DNA of 52,462 nucleotides from Actinomycetota bacterium (GTDB taxonomy: Bacteria; Armatimonadota; SYMT01), in the NCBI GenBank assembly GCA_005798285.1, contig SYKE01000287.1, positions 1 through 52,462 of the forward strand, written 5' to 3'. Made by a program: the position numbers and the translations under genes. Below, in pieces: positions 33,692-42,207 of the stretch. The notes under the pieces are model-generated. The model searched no databases and had not been told where the DNA came from. It saw only the letters and a list, made by a program, of their open reading frames with translations. Position 1 is the stretch's first letter; each line of letters opens with the position of its first letter.

Positions 33692-34912
33692 ATGACGACG
33701 GCGGTCGGTGAACGCCTGGCGATCCACGGGGGAGCGCCCGTGCGAAGCGCACCGTGGCCACAGTGGCCGGTCTGGGATGCGGAAGACGAGCAGGCCGTTG
33801 CCGACGTGATCAGAAGCGGCAAGTGGTTCGCCGGATCGGGCAAGAAAAACTGGGAGTTTGCGACGGCATACTCGGCCGCCCATGACGCCAGGCACGCCAT
33901 TCCCTGCTGCAATGGCACCCAGGCGCTGGAAATCGCGCTGCGAGCGGCCGGAGTCAAGGCGGGCGACGAGGTCATCACCAGCCCGTACACCTTTATCGCG
34001 ACAGCGGCGGCTACCGTTCAGGTGAACGCGGTGCCGGTTTTTGCCGATGTGCAGCCCGACACCCTCAATCTCGACGCGGAGTCGGTGGAAGCGGCGATCA
34101 CCCCTCGAACGCGAGCCATCCTTGCGGTGCATGTGGCGGGCTGTCCAGCCGATCTCGATGCGCTGGGAGACGTGGCCCAGCGCCATGGGCTTACTCTGCT
34201 GGAGGACGCCGCGCAGGCGCACCTCGCGCAGTGGAAAGGCGTCGGTGTGGGTGCGATCGGGACGGCGGGGACGTTCAGCTTCCAGGCGAGTAAGAACCTC
34301 AATTCCGGTGAAGGTGGCGTTGTTCTCACCAACAGCGACGATGTGTACGAAGTCGCCTGGTCGCTGGTGAACTGCGGACGGGTGCGAGATGGCGGCTGGT
34401 ACGAGCACCGGATGCTCTCCGGCAACTATCGCATGACCGAGTTCCAGGCCGCATTGCTGCTCTCGCAGATGCGCCGGCTCGAGTCCCAGACGGCGCTCCG
34501 AAACGAGAATGCGCTCTACCTGGCGGCTCGCCTCGCGGAGATTGAGGGGATTCGTCCGCTTCGACGCGATGCGCGCATCACCCGCCATGCCTACCATCTC
34601 TTTATCTTCCGCTTCTGTTCGGCGGAGTTCGGCGGCCTCACGCGGGATGAATTCCTGGCGGCCCTCAAAGCAGAGGGCATCCCCTGCAGCCCCGGCTATT
34701 CCCCGCTCTACCGAAGTCCGGCGTTCAAGATCGACACGGACACGCACCCCTTCGCCAGGGGTCACGATTATGGAGCGATGCACCTTCCCGTGGTTGAGTT
34801 GGGATGCGAGGAAGCGGTTTGGCTCACTCAGGGCATGTTGCTGGGCACACGGGCCGATATGGACGACATCGTTCGCGCCGTCTGCAAGATCCAGGCAGCG
34901 GCTCGCGACTGA
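33692..34912 (+). CDS. DegT/DnrJ/EryC1/StrS family PLP aminotransferase
   Basis: The product has 406 aa. Hallmarks are CNGTQALEIALRAAGVKAGD, the loop SPYTFIATAAA, EDAAQAHLAQWKG, and FQASKNLNSGEGG, whose Lys forms the internal aldimine with PLP. These enzymes aminate keto-sugars or keto-cyclitols with glutamate or glutamine as donor. The start LAIHGGAPVRSAPWPQWP is typical of the branch with an N-terminal AGGKPVR-like motif. ATG 33692 has AGAGGA about 8 nt upstream; the frame to 33521 is an extension. It is followed after 44 bp by a Gfo/Idh oxidoreductase, the usual oxidise-then-aminate pair. The glycan cluster begins here. Confidence 0.92.
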   Translation: MTTAVGERLAIHGGAPVRSAPWPQWPVWDAEDEQAVADVIRSGKWFAGSGKKNWEFATAYSAAHDARHAIPCCNGTQALEIALRAAGVKAGDEVITSPYTFIATAAATVQVNAVPVFADVQPDTLNLDAESVEAAITPRTRAILAVHVAGCPADLDALGDVAQRHGLTLLEDAAQAHLAQWKGVGVGAIGTAGTFSFQASKNLNSGEGGVVLTNSDDVYEVAWSLVNCGRVRDGGWYEHRMLSGNYRMTEFQAALLLSQMRRLESQTALRNENALYLAARLAEIEGIRPLRRDARITRHAYHLFIFRFCSAEFGGLTRDEFLAALKAEGIPCSPGYSPLYRSPAFKIDTDTHPFARGHDYGAMHLPVVELGCEEAVWLTQGMLLGTRADMDDIVRAVCKIQAAARD

Positions 34913-34956
34913 GCGGCGATCCTGGGTCCGACCCCAGAGGAGTGGTGAAACACGGT

Positions 34957-36060
34957 ATGAGGCAGATTTCGGTGGGTGACACGGTTGGATACGGGATTGC
35001 GGGATGCGGTGTCATCGCGCCATGGCACGCGGGTTCTCTGAAGGAGCATGTGAAAGGCGCGCGATTACTGGCGTGCTGCGACGAAGTACCCGAGCGCGCC
35101 CGCGAGTTTGCAGCCCGATTCGACATTCCAAAGGTCTATACCGACTACGACGCTTTCCTGGCGGATCCCGAGATCGACGCGGTGAGTGTCTGTGCGCCGA
35201 GCGGGATGCATGGCGACATGGTGATGCGGGCCTCCCATGCCGGGAAGCACGCCATGACGGAAAAGCCGATGGACATCACGCTCCCCAAAATCGACGCGAT
35301 GATCCAGACCACCCGCGCGAACCGCACCGTGCTGGCCGTTATCTTCCAGCGGCGCACTTCGCCGATGTGGCAGGTGATCCGCGAGACCGTTCAGGAAGGC
35401 AAGCTCGGGCGAATGCTCCTGGGAGACGCTTACTTGAAGTACTACCGCTCTCAAGCCTATTACGATAGTGGGGCGTGGCGAGGGACCTGGGCCCTCGATG
35501 GCGGTGGGGCGCTCATGAATCAGGGCGTTCACCTCGTCGATCAGCTTCAGTGGATCATGGGACCCGTTGACACGCTGTTCAGCTTCGCGGATCATCTGGC
35601 CCGGAAGATTGAAGTGGAAGACACGACGGTTTCCGCAATTCGCTACAAGAGCGGGGCCTTTGGGACGCTTCAAGGGACCACGTCGGTGATCGGCTCGGTG
35701 GAGTGGGAGCGCGATGCCGCCGGCGAGGTTCAAGTGACGAAGGAAGGCGGACTCAGTCACCGTCTGGAGTTTCACGGCGACCGTGGAACGATTATGGTGG
35801 ATGGTGAGCGGATTGTGACCTGGGCCGTGCCGGGAGTGCCGGAGCCCAATTTATCCGCCGACGGCGTGGGAAGCGCGGCTTCTGACCCGCGGAGCATTGG
35901 AATGGCCGGTCACATTGTGCAGTTACAGGATTTCGTCGACGCCATCCGCGAGGGTCGCGACCCGATGGTGACGGGCGAGGACGGACGGGCGGCGGTGGAG
36001 ATCATTCTGGCCGTCTACCGATCCGCGCAAACGGGCGCGCCGGTGACACTTCCACTCTGA
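34957..36060 (+). CDS. Gfo/Idh/MocA family oxidoreductase
   Basis: The product has 367 aa. The N-terminal Rossmann domain shows VGYGIAGCGVIAPWHAGSLK and VSVCAPSGMHGDMVMRASHAGKHAMTEKPM, where EKP carries the conserved catalytic Lys. The C-terminal alpha/beta domain has GGGALMNQGVHLVDQLQWIMG, with the usual His of this family. It oxidises or reduces a sugar or cyclitol with NAD(P). Directly after a DegT aminotransferase it likely makes the keto group that is aminated, for an amino sugar of the surface glycan. The ATG at 34957 is 14 nt from AGAGGAG; a GTG at 34945 is possible but too close to that sequence. Confidence 0.9.
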   Translation: MRQISVGDTVGYGIAGCGVIAPWHAGSLKEHVKGARLLACCDEVPERAREFAARFDIPKVYTDYDAFLADPEIDAVSVCAPSGMHGDMVMRASHAGKHAMTEKPMDITLPKIDAMIQTTRANRTVLAVIFQRRTSPMWQVIRETVQEGKLGRMLLGDAYLKYYRSQAYYDSGAWRGTWALDGGGALMNQGVHLVDQLQWIMGPVDTLFSFADHLARKIEVEDTTVSAIRYKSGAFGTLQGTTSVIGSVEWERDAAGEVQVTKEGGLSHRLEFHGDRGTIMVDGERIVTWAVPGVPEPNLSADGVGSAASDPRSIGMAGHIVQLQDFVDAIREGRDPMVTGEDGRAAVEIILAVYRSAQTGAPVTLPL

Positions 36061-36076
36061 CGGGTCGCTGAGCGTC

Positions 36077-36082
36077 TATAAT
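36077..36082 (+). promoter_or_regulatory. Consensus -10 box upstream of the asparagine synthase gene
   Basis: TATAAT occurs 60 bp before the ATG at 36143, in the gap between the Gfo/Idh and asnB-like genes. The -35 region at the right distance is weak (no TTGACA-like hexamer at 17 bp). It could start an internal transcript for asnB through the WecA-type fusion. Confidence 0.4.
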
Positions 36083-36142
36083 GGGATTTCTTCTGTCGTC
36101 GTGTGGCGGCATGAGGAATGGTTCGAAAGGGGCAGATGCCTG

Positions 36143-38065
36143 ATGTGCGGCATTTCCGGTGTGCTGGATTGGGACGGCGTCGTCCGAAGTGGTTTCGCTC
36201 ATCCCTCCGGTATGGTCCGTGCGATGCGGCACCGCGGTCCCGACGCCCAGGGTGAGTGGACGAGTCCCGATGGCCGAGCCTGGTTGGGGCACGACCGGTT
36301 GTCCATCATCGACTTGAGCGAATCCGGCCGTCAGCCGCTCTCCAACGAGGACGGGACGGTCTGGATCGCCTTCAACGGTGAGATCTACAACTTCCAGAGT
36401 CTGCGCAATGAACTCGAGGGGTTGGGTCACCGCTTCCGCACCCGCACCGATACCGAAGCGATCGTGCATGCCTACGAGCAGTGGGGTACCGACTGCGTTC
36501 GTCGGATGCGCGGCATGTTTGCCTTCGCCATCTGGGATACTCGGGCGAAGAGGCTGTTTGTCGCCCGGGATCGGGTCGGCAAGAAGCCGCTCTTCTACAC
36601 CCAGCATGGTGGAAGATTCTACTTCGCTTCGGAATTGCAGGGCCTGCTCTCCGAGTCCACGCTTCCTCGCGAGGTGAATGTCGAGGCCATCGACGACTAT
36701 CTGTCGTGGGGCTACATTCCCGCGCCGAAAACCGGCTTCCGGAACGTCCACAAGTTGCCGCCGGCGCACTGGCTCCTCGTCGATCTGACGCCGGACGGAC
36801 CGGTCATCAAAGTAGATCGGTATTGGCAACTGGACTACTCGCAGAAGCTGAAGCTGACCGAGCAAGAAGCGTGCGACGCCCTTCGGGAAAAGCTAACCGA
36901 GGCGGTCCGCCTCCGGATGATCAGCGACGTGCCCCTGGGCGCCTTCCTCTCGGGCGGCATCGACTCCAGCATTGTGGTCGGCTTGATGGCGGGGCTGTCC
37001 GATCGGCCGGTCAAGACCTTCTCCATCGGCTTTAACGAGTCGTCGTTCAGCGAGTTGCCGCACGCGCGCCGCATCGCGGAGAAGTGGGGAACCGAGCACC
37101 ACGAGTTGATCGTCGAGCCCAACGCGCTCGAGATCGTCCCCATGCTCGCGCGTCACTACGGTGAGCCCTACGCGGACTCTTCCGCCGTCCCAAGTTACTA
37201 CGTGGCCAAAATCACCCGTGACAGTGTGACCGTGGCGCTAAATGGGGACGGCGGAGACGAAAGCTTCGCCGGATACGACCGCTACCGGGCGGCCTACATG
37301 GCCGAGCGGCTGCGTCGACTTCCCGGCGCGGCGATGGGCGCGCGCATGCTGGCGCCGCTGCTCCCCGACTCGCTCGACTTCCGCAATCCCACCCGGCGGC
37401 TGAAGCGCTTCCTTCAGGCCTTCGATCAATCCACCTCGGATCGCTATGCCCGCTGGCTGACTTTCTTCCGGCCGTCGGACAAGGTGGCCCTCTATTCAGG
37501 CGATCTCACCCGGCTGGCCGGCGCCGGCGCACCCGAAAGCTGGTACGGGCGGCTCTTCGCGGAGACTCGCTCGCTGCACCCGGTTGACGCCTGCATGGCG
37601 GTGGACGTGCAATCGTACCTGCCCTACGATCTCCTCGTGAAAGTGGACATCACCTCGATGGCGACGAGCCTGGAGGGCCGCTCTCCCTTCCTCGATCACG
37701 AAGTGATGGAATTCGCGGCAAAACTGCCGGTCGACCTGAAGCTCAGGGGGAAGACCAGCAAGTATCTTCCGAAGACGGCTTTCCAGGATCTTCTGCCTCG
37801 TGAAAACGTGTTCCGACCCAAGATGGGCTTCGGCGTTCCGGTGGGGGACTGGTTCCGCGGCCCGCTCAAGGACCTGGTCCGAGATGCGCTTCTCTCAGAC
37901 AAGGCCGGTCAGCGCGGCTACTTCCAGCAGTCTGAATTGAACCGGCTGTTGACGGAGCATCAGGATGGGCGAGCCGACCACGCGTTCCGACTGTGGAGCT
38001 TGCTGATGCTCGAAATGTGGCACCGAGAGATGGTCGACCGGGTCCCATCTCGGCAAGCAGTCTAG
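36143..38065 (+). CDS. asnB: Asparagine synthase (glutamine-hydrolysing) type protein
   Basis: The product has 640 aa. MCGISGVLDW places the nucleophile Cys2 of the class II glutaminase; MRHRGPDAQGEW, FNGEIYNF and DTEAIVHAYEQWG complete that domain (about 1-210). The synthetase domain has the PP-loop SGGIDSS (270-276), then GDGGDESFAGYDRY and DITSMATSLEGRSPFLDHEVMEFA. It would amidate an acid group using glutamine and ATP via an adenylate. In polysaccharide clusters these proteins often amidate uronic acids or other sugars instead of aspartate. AAAGGGG lies about 11 nt upstream. The gene ends in TAG and is followed 3 bp later by a glycosyltransferase, which implies coupling. Confidence 0.92.
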   Translation: MCGISGVLDWDGVVRSGFAHPSGMVRAMRHRGPDAQGEWTSPDGRAWLGHDRLSIIDLSESGRQPLSNEDGTVWIAFNGEIYNFQSLRNELEGLGHRFRTRTDTEAIVHAYEQWGTDCVRRMRGMFAFAIWDTRAKRLFVARDRVGKKPLFYTQHGGRFYFASELQGLLSESTLPREVNVEAIDDYLSWGYIPAPKTGFRNVHKLPPAHWLLVDLTPDGPVIKVDRYWQLDYSQKLKLTEQEACDALREKLTEAVRLRMISDVPLGAFLSGGIDSSIVVGLMAGLSDRPVKTFSIGFNESSFSELPHARRIAEKWGTEHHELIVEPNALEIVPMLARHYGEPYADSSAVPSYYVAKITRDSVTVALNGDGGDESFAGYDRYRAAYMAERLRRLPGAAMGARMLAPLLPDSLDFRNPTRRLKRFLQAFDQSTSDRYARWLTFFRPSDKVALYSGDLTRLAGAGAPESWYGRLFAETRSLHPVDACMAVDVQSYLPYDLLVKVDITSMATSLEGRSPFLDHEVMEFAAKLPVDLKLRGKTSKYLPKTAFQDLLPRENVFRPKMGFGVPVGDWFRGPLKDLVRDALLSDKAGQRGYFQQSELNRLLTEHQDGRADHAFRLWSLLMLEMWHREMVDRVPSRQAV

Positions 38066-38068
38066 TCT

Positions 38069-39370
38069 ATGCCCCATTTCTCCCCAGACGCATCCGGTTC
38101 GCCGACCCGCTCCGCTTCTCTTGATCGCCCGCTCCGGGTGATGCGCATCATCACCCGGCTGAACATCGGCGGGCCGGCCTACCAGGCCATCTTCCTGACG
38201 GAGAGGATGCAGGACTCCGAGTTCGAGACCCGGCTCCTCATCGGGTCGGTTGGGCCTAACGAAGGATCGATGGAACCTCTCGCTCTGGAGCGAAGGGTCT
38301 CGTTTCACAAGATTCCGGGGTTGGGTCGGGAGATCTCGCCGAGGACCGACTTGAAGATCCTCTTCGAGTTGATCCGCGAGATTCGACGCTTCCGCCCGGA
38401 CATCGTACACACCCACCTCGCCAAAGCTGGTACGTTGGGTCGGTTGGCCGCAGCGATCGCCGGAGTTCCGGTGGTCGTACACACCTACCACGGTCACGTT
38501 TTTCATGGCTATTTCTCTCGAAGGAAGACCGAACTCTTTCTTCGGATCGAGCGCTTTCTCGCGAAGAAGACCACCCGGATCGTGGTTCTTGGCGAGGCTC
38601 AGGAGAAAGAAATCCTTGGGTTCGGTGTTGGGAGTGCGTCCCAGATGGTTCGGATTCCCCTCGGCCTCGAGTTGGAGCCGTTCCTGACCGCGGAGTCGCA
38701 CACCGGTGAGTTGCGCCGCGAACTGGGGATCCCCCTCGACGCGCCGACCGTGGGGATCGTAGCTCGTTTGGTACCGATCAAGGCGCACGAAGTTTTGCTT
38801 CAGGCGGCAGGAGAGGTTGCAAAGCGCGTGCCCGGTGTCAGATTCCTTATCGTGGGAGATGGCGACCGCCGCGAGGAGTTGGAAATCACGGCGCGCGGTT
38901 TGGGGCTCTCCGTAATCTCTCACGACCGAGGTGGGACATCGGCGTCACAAACGAACCATGATGTAGTTGATGTAAAAGCTGGCATCGTCCACTTTGTGGG
39001 CTTTCGGTCCGATCTGCCCGCCGTGTATGCCGACCTGGACGTGGTGGCTCTGTGCTCGAAGAACGAGGGCTTGCCCGTGACGATCATCGAGGCTCTGGCG
39101 GCGGCGCGTCCGGTAGTCTCTACCGAAGTTGGGGCCGTTCGCGATCTGATCACTCCTGAGAGGACGGGCCTTCTCACGCCTCCGGGCGACCCGACGGCGT
39201 TGGCTGCCGCTCTGGTTCGGCTCCTCGAAGATCGGAACACTGCCCTGAAGTGGGCTCGCTGCGGCCGCGAACATGTCTATCCACGGCTTTCCGTGGATAG
39301 ACTCGAGGGTGATCTAAGGCGTCTCTATTCCGTCTTGTGGAATGAGGGGCGCCCGGAACGAAAAGGGTAA
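38069..39370 (+). CDS. Family 4 glycosyltransferase (GT-B)
   Basis: The product has 433 aa. The N-terminal half has RIITRLNIGGPAYQAIFLTE, PDIVHTHLAKAGTLGRLAA and VVHTYHGHVFHGYFS. The C-terminal nucleotide-binding half has GIVARLVPIKAHEVLLQAAGE, FLIVGDGDRREELE, VGFRSDLPAVYADLDVVAL and the EX7E-type motif SKNEGLPVTIIEALAAARPV. It transfers a sugar from a nucleotide donor, probably to a lipid-linked glycan on the cytoplasmic face. An unusual insert with SVISHDRGGTSASQTNHD lies just after the ARGLGL helix. The start is 3 bp after asnB. A perfect 10-bp hairpin lies near its 3' end. Confidence 0.92.
   Translation: MPHFSPDASGSPTRSASLDRPLRVMRIITRLNIGGPAYQAIFLTERMQDSEFETRLLIGSVGPNEGSMEPLALERRVSFHKIPGLGREISPRTDLKILFELIREIRRFRPDIVHTHLAKAGTLGRLAAAIAGVPVVVHTYHGHVFHGYFSRRKTELFLRIERFLAKKTTRIVVLGEAQEKEILGFGVGSASQMVRIPLGLELEPFLTAESHTGELRRELGIPLDAPTVGIVARLVPIKAHEVLLQAAGEVAKRVPGVRFLIVGDGDRREELEITARGLGLSVISHDRGGTSASQTNHDVVDVKAGIVHFVGFRSDLPAVYADLDVVALCSKNEGLPVTIIEALAAARPVVSTEVGAVRDLITPERTGLLTPPGDPTALAAALVRLLEDRNTALKWARCGREHVYPRLSVDRLEGDLRRLYSVLWNEGRPERKG
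39277..39300. repeat. Perfect hairpin inside the glycosyltransferase gene
   Basis: CTATCCACGG and CCGTGGATAG (10-bp arms) enclose CTTT. It lies about 70 bp before the stop codon, in codons for YPRLSVDR. It could attenuate or stabilise the mRNA, or be chance. Confidence 0.5.
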
Positions 39371-39385
39371 GGGGTTCGCCGTTCG

Positions 39386-40342
39386 ATGAAGGTTTTGGTG
39401 ACGGGTGGTGCTGGGTTTATCGGGTCGCACCTGGTGCGAGCGCTCCTGCGGGAGGGCCATGAGGTGCGGGTCATGGACAATCTCAGTACCGGGCAGCTCT
39501 GGCGCATTGAGCCGCTGTTGAGCCACATAGAGTTTCACGAGGCCGATATCTGTGATCCCCAGGCCTGTGGTCGTGCCGTGACCGGAGTGGATGCAGTGCT
39601 GCACCAGGCAGCGCTTCCGTCGGTTTCTCGTTCGCTGGAGGATCCGGTGGCGAGCAGTCAGGCGAACGTTACCGGCACGATCACCCTGCTTCAGGCGTGC
39701 CGATTGGCAGGCGTCCGTCGTCTGGTATACGCGGGTTCTTCCTCGGCTTACGGCGACACGCCCACGTTGCCGAAGATCGAGACGATGTGTCCCGCACCGA
39801 TGAGTCCGTATGCGGTGGGCAAGCTTGCATCGGAGCAGTACTGCCGCGTCTTCGGCCAACTCGGGTTCCTTGAAACAGCCGTGGTGCGTTATTTCAATAT
39901 TTTCGGTCCTATGCAGGATCCGAATTCCCAGTATGCTGCGGTCATCCCCAAGTTCGCGTGTGCGATGATGGCGGGTCGCCCCATCACGGTGCAAGGTGAC
40001 GGCAGCCAGTCGCGAGACTTCACTCACGTGGCCAACGCCGTTCGTGCCAATCTGCTGGCCATGACGGCGCCCGGAGTCAATGCCGAGGTGTTCAACGTCG
40101 GCTGTGGTGAGCGATACACACTGAACGACGTGATCGGCGAACTCGCTTCGATTATCGGCGTGACCCCCCAAATCGATTTTATGCCGTCGCGCCCCGGCGA
40201 CGTTCCTCACTCTCTTGCCTCAATCGACAAAGCACGAAGCGTACTCGGCTATGAGCCGGTGATGCGACTTCACGACGGATTGATCGAAACCGTGAACTGG
40301 TTTCGATCCGAGCGTCTGGAGCCGGCGGCCGCCTCCCGCTAG
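39386..40342 (+). CDS. NAD-dependent UDP-sugar epimerase (WbpP/GalE-like)
   Basis: The product has 318 aa and belongs to the extended SDR family. VTGGAGFIGSHLVRALL (Gly-x-x-Gly-x-x-Gly at 7-13) binds NAD. SSSAYG gives the Ser/Thr of the triad, and SPYAVGKLASEQY supplies Tyr142 and Lys146. The blocks VRYFNIFGPMQDPNSQYAAV and GDGSQSRDFTHVANAV resemble WbpP-type UDP-N-acetylglucosamine 4-epimerases more than GalE, though the exact substrate is inferred. It works in the cytoplasm to make UDP-sugar donors for the glycan. It lies 15 bp after the glycosyltransferase gene and 22 bp before the WecA-type fusion. Confidence 0.92.
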   Translation: MKVLVTGGAGFIGSHLVRALLREGHEVRVMDNLSTGQLWRIEPLLSHIEFHEADICDPQACGRAVTGVDAVLHQAALPSVSRSLEDPVASSQANVTGTITLLQACRLAGVRRLVYAGSSSAYGDTPTLPKIETMCPAPMSPYAVGKLASEQYCRVFGQLGFLETAVVRYFNIFGPMQDPNSQYAAVIPKFACAMMAGRPITVQGDGSQSRDFTHVANAVRANLLAMTAPGVNAEVFNVGCGERYTLNDVIGELASIIGVTPQIDFMPSRPGDVPHSLASIDKARSVLGYEPVMRLHDGLIETVNWFRSERLEPAAASR

Positions 40343-40364
40343 GTCGGTTCCACTGCGGTAGCCC

Positions 40365-42161
40365 ATGAATTGCTTTCTCACCAGTTTCGTCGTAACAGCA
40401 CTGGTCACACCCCTTGTGATCTGGCTGGCGCATCGCCTCGGTTGGGTTGCAAAACCCCGGAAGGACCGCTGGCATCAGAAGCCGACCGCGTTGATGGGCG
40501 GCATCGGGATCTTTGTCGGCGCCGCCGTCGGCTGGATCACCTGCGGTGAACTTGAGAACCTCATGTCGCTGCTCATCCCCGGGGCCGGGATCTTTATTCT
40601 CGGCTACGTGGATGATCGGCTGAATCTGAAGCCTCACGTCAAACTCATCGGGCAGATCGCTATCTGCGCGACGGCCATGGTGGGCGGAGTCAGCTTTCAC
40701 GCGCTTCCTCCGATCCTGGCTCTGCCTTTCACGATGTTCTGGCTGATCGCGATTACGAACGCGATCAACTTGCTGGACAATATGGACGGTCTCGCGGCGG
40801 GAGTATCCGGCGTCACCGCGCTCGTCCTTGCGTTCTACAGCATCCTTGCCGGCGATGGGTCCGGCGCGCCGGCGGCTCTGGCGCTGGCCGGTTCGTGCGT
40901 CGCGTTCCTGATTTACAACTTCAATCCGGCTCGAGTGTTCATGGGGGACTGCGGAAGCATGTTCCTCGGGTTCTCGCTCGCAGCCATCGCCATTCATGGC
41001 CCCAGTCGAAGCGCTCCCAACCTGATCCTGGCGCTGCTGGTTCCGGTGGTCACGCTGGCGATCCCGATTTTCGACACCACTCTGGTTTCGGCTACCCGCG
41101 CTTTGCACGGTCGACCGATCTCACAGGGGGGGCGGGATCACTCCAGCCATCGCCTCGTCTCCCTCGGCCTATCGGAGCGGGGCACGGTTCTGGTGCTTTA
41201 CGCTCTAACGGCTTTGTTTGGAAGCATTTCACTGGTTTCCATGCAACTCCCCGGTATGGTGGTGGTTGTCCTGAGTGCCCTGCTGTTTATCGGTCTGGCG
41301 GTGCTGGGGACTTACCTGGGATACCTCAAGGTTTACCCCGAAGATGCCAGCCCACCAGCCCACGTTGCCCTGATTGGGGGGACCCTCATGCACAAGAAGC
41401 TGGTGCTTCAAGTGCTAATGGATATGATTCTGGTCCCGATCGCCTTCGTCGGCGCTCATCTGCTTCGGTTTGAAGCGATGTTGACGGTGGAGGTGAAGCA
41501 GCAGGTACTGACGGTGCTCCCTGTGGTGATGGTGTTGAAGCTCGCTGCGCTCGCCGTGTGTGGAGCGTATCGTGGGGTGTGGCGGTACGCAGAGCCTGTG
41601 GACGCGCTGAAGGCAGTGATGGGCAGCATCCTCGGCTCACTGGCGTGTGTCGCCGCGTTGGGAACCTGGACCGCATTCAAGCATCTCTCTCGGACGGCCG
41701 TCATCATTGATTTCGCTCTGTTCACGCTTCTCGTGATCACCGTGCGGATGGCGTATGTCATGCTCCGAGACCTCTTCGGGCTCATCCCGGCAAAGAATGG
41801 CCCCAGCGTCCTGATTCTTGGCGCCGGTCCGGAGGCTTCAGCGCTCATCCGCCGGCTTCGAGATCCGCTGTCGGCCACTCGCGCTACGATTGTCGGAATC
41901 CTGGCGGACGAGCCGAACTGGCGAGGACGGGCGCTGAGCGGGGTGCCGGTGCTCGGCCTGATCTCGGATCTTCCCGACGTGCTTCGCGCCAACGATGTGC
42001 ACGGCTGTATCCTGGGGGTCTCGGCGCTCATCGAGGAGGGCCGAAAGATCGTGGAGTGGTGCGAGCAGTACGGGGTTTCCGTTTGCCCCGACCCCGAACT
42101 GGTGGGCGAGGAGCGGATCTTGCCCGAACTCGGTTCCCAGACCCTCTCCCAGCCCGGGTAA
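40365..42161 (+). CDS. WecA-type glycosyl-1-P transferase fused to CapD/FlaA1 N-terminal half
   Basis: The product has 598 aa in two parts. Residues 1-325 are an MraY/WecA-type polyprenyl-phosphate HexNAc-1-phosphate transferase with about ten membrane helices: GYVDDRLNLKP, NLLDNMDGLAAG, VFMGDCGSMFLG and GGRDHSSHRLVSLGLSE. It starts glycan assembly on undecaprenyl phosphate. Residues about 340-590 match the membrane and CoA-binding-like N-terminal half of CapD/FlaA1-type sugar dehydratases (LLRFEAML, CGAYRGVWRYAEP, VLILGAGPEASALIRRLRD), but the catalytic SDR domain that should follow is absent. The fusion may recruit or sense a nucleotide sugar. It is the last gene of the glycan cluster. Confidence 0.9.
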   Translation: MNCFLTSFVVTALVTPLVIWLAHRLGWVAKPRKDRWHQKPTALMGGIGIFVGAAVGWITCGELENLMSLLIPGAGIFILGYVDDRLNLKPHVKLIGQIAICATAMVGGVSFHALPPILALPFTMFWLIAITNAINLLDNMDGLAAGVSGVTALVLAFYSILAGDGSGAPAALALAGSCVAFLIYNFNPARVFMGDCGSMFLGFSLAAIAIHGPSRSAPNLILALLVPVVTLAIPIFDTTLVSATRALHGRPISQGGRDHSSHRLVSLGLSERGTVLVLYALTALFGSISLVSMQLPGMVVVVLSALLFIGLAVLGTYLGYLKVYPEDASPPAHVALIGGTLMHKKLVLQVLMDMILVPIAFVGAHLLRFEAMLTVEVKQQVLTVLPVVMVLKLAALAVCGAYRGVWRYAEPVDALKAVMGSILGSLACVAALGTWTAFKHLSRTAVIIDFALFTLLVITVRMAYVMLRDLFGLIPAKNGPSVLILGAGPEASALIRRLRDPLSATRATIVGILADEPNWRGRALSGVPVLGLISDLPDVLRANDVHGCILGVSALIEEGRKIVEWCEQYGVSVCPDPELVGEERILPELGSQTLSQPG

Positions 42162-42169
42162 GCACCTCG

Positions 42170-42207
42170 GAGTTCCTGTTCGTCCGCTAATTGACGAACA
42201 GGAACTC
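42170..42207. terminator. Bidirectional stem-loop between convergent genes
   Basis: Perfect 15-bp arms (GAGTTCCTGTTCGTC and GACGAACAGGAACTC) flank an 8-nt loop, between the WecA-type gene (stop 42159-42161) and the PSD1 gene. The right arm is the last codons of PSD1 (EFLFV), so the PSD1 stop lies in the loop. No T-run is present on either side. Confidence 0.55.
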
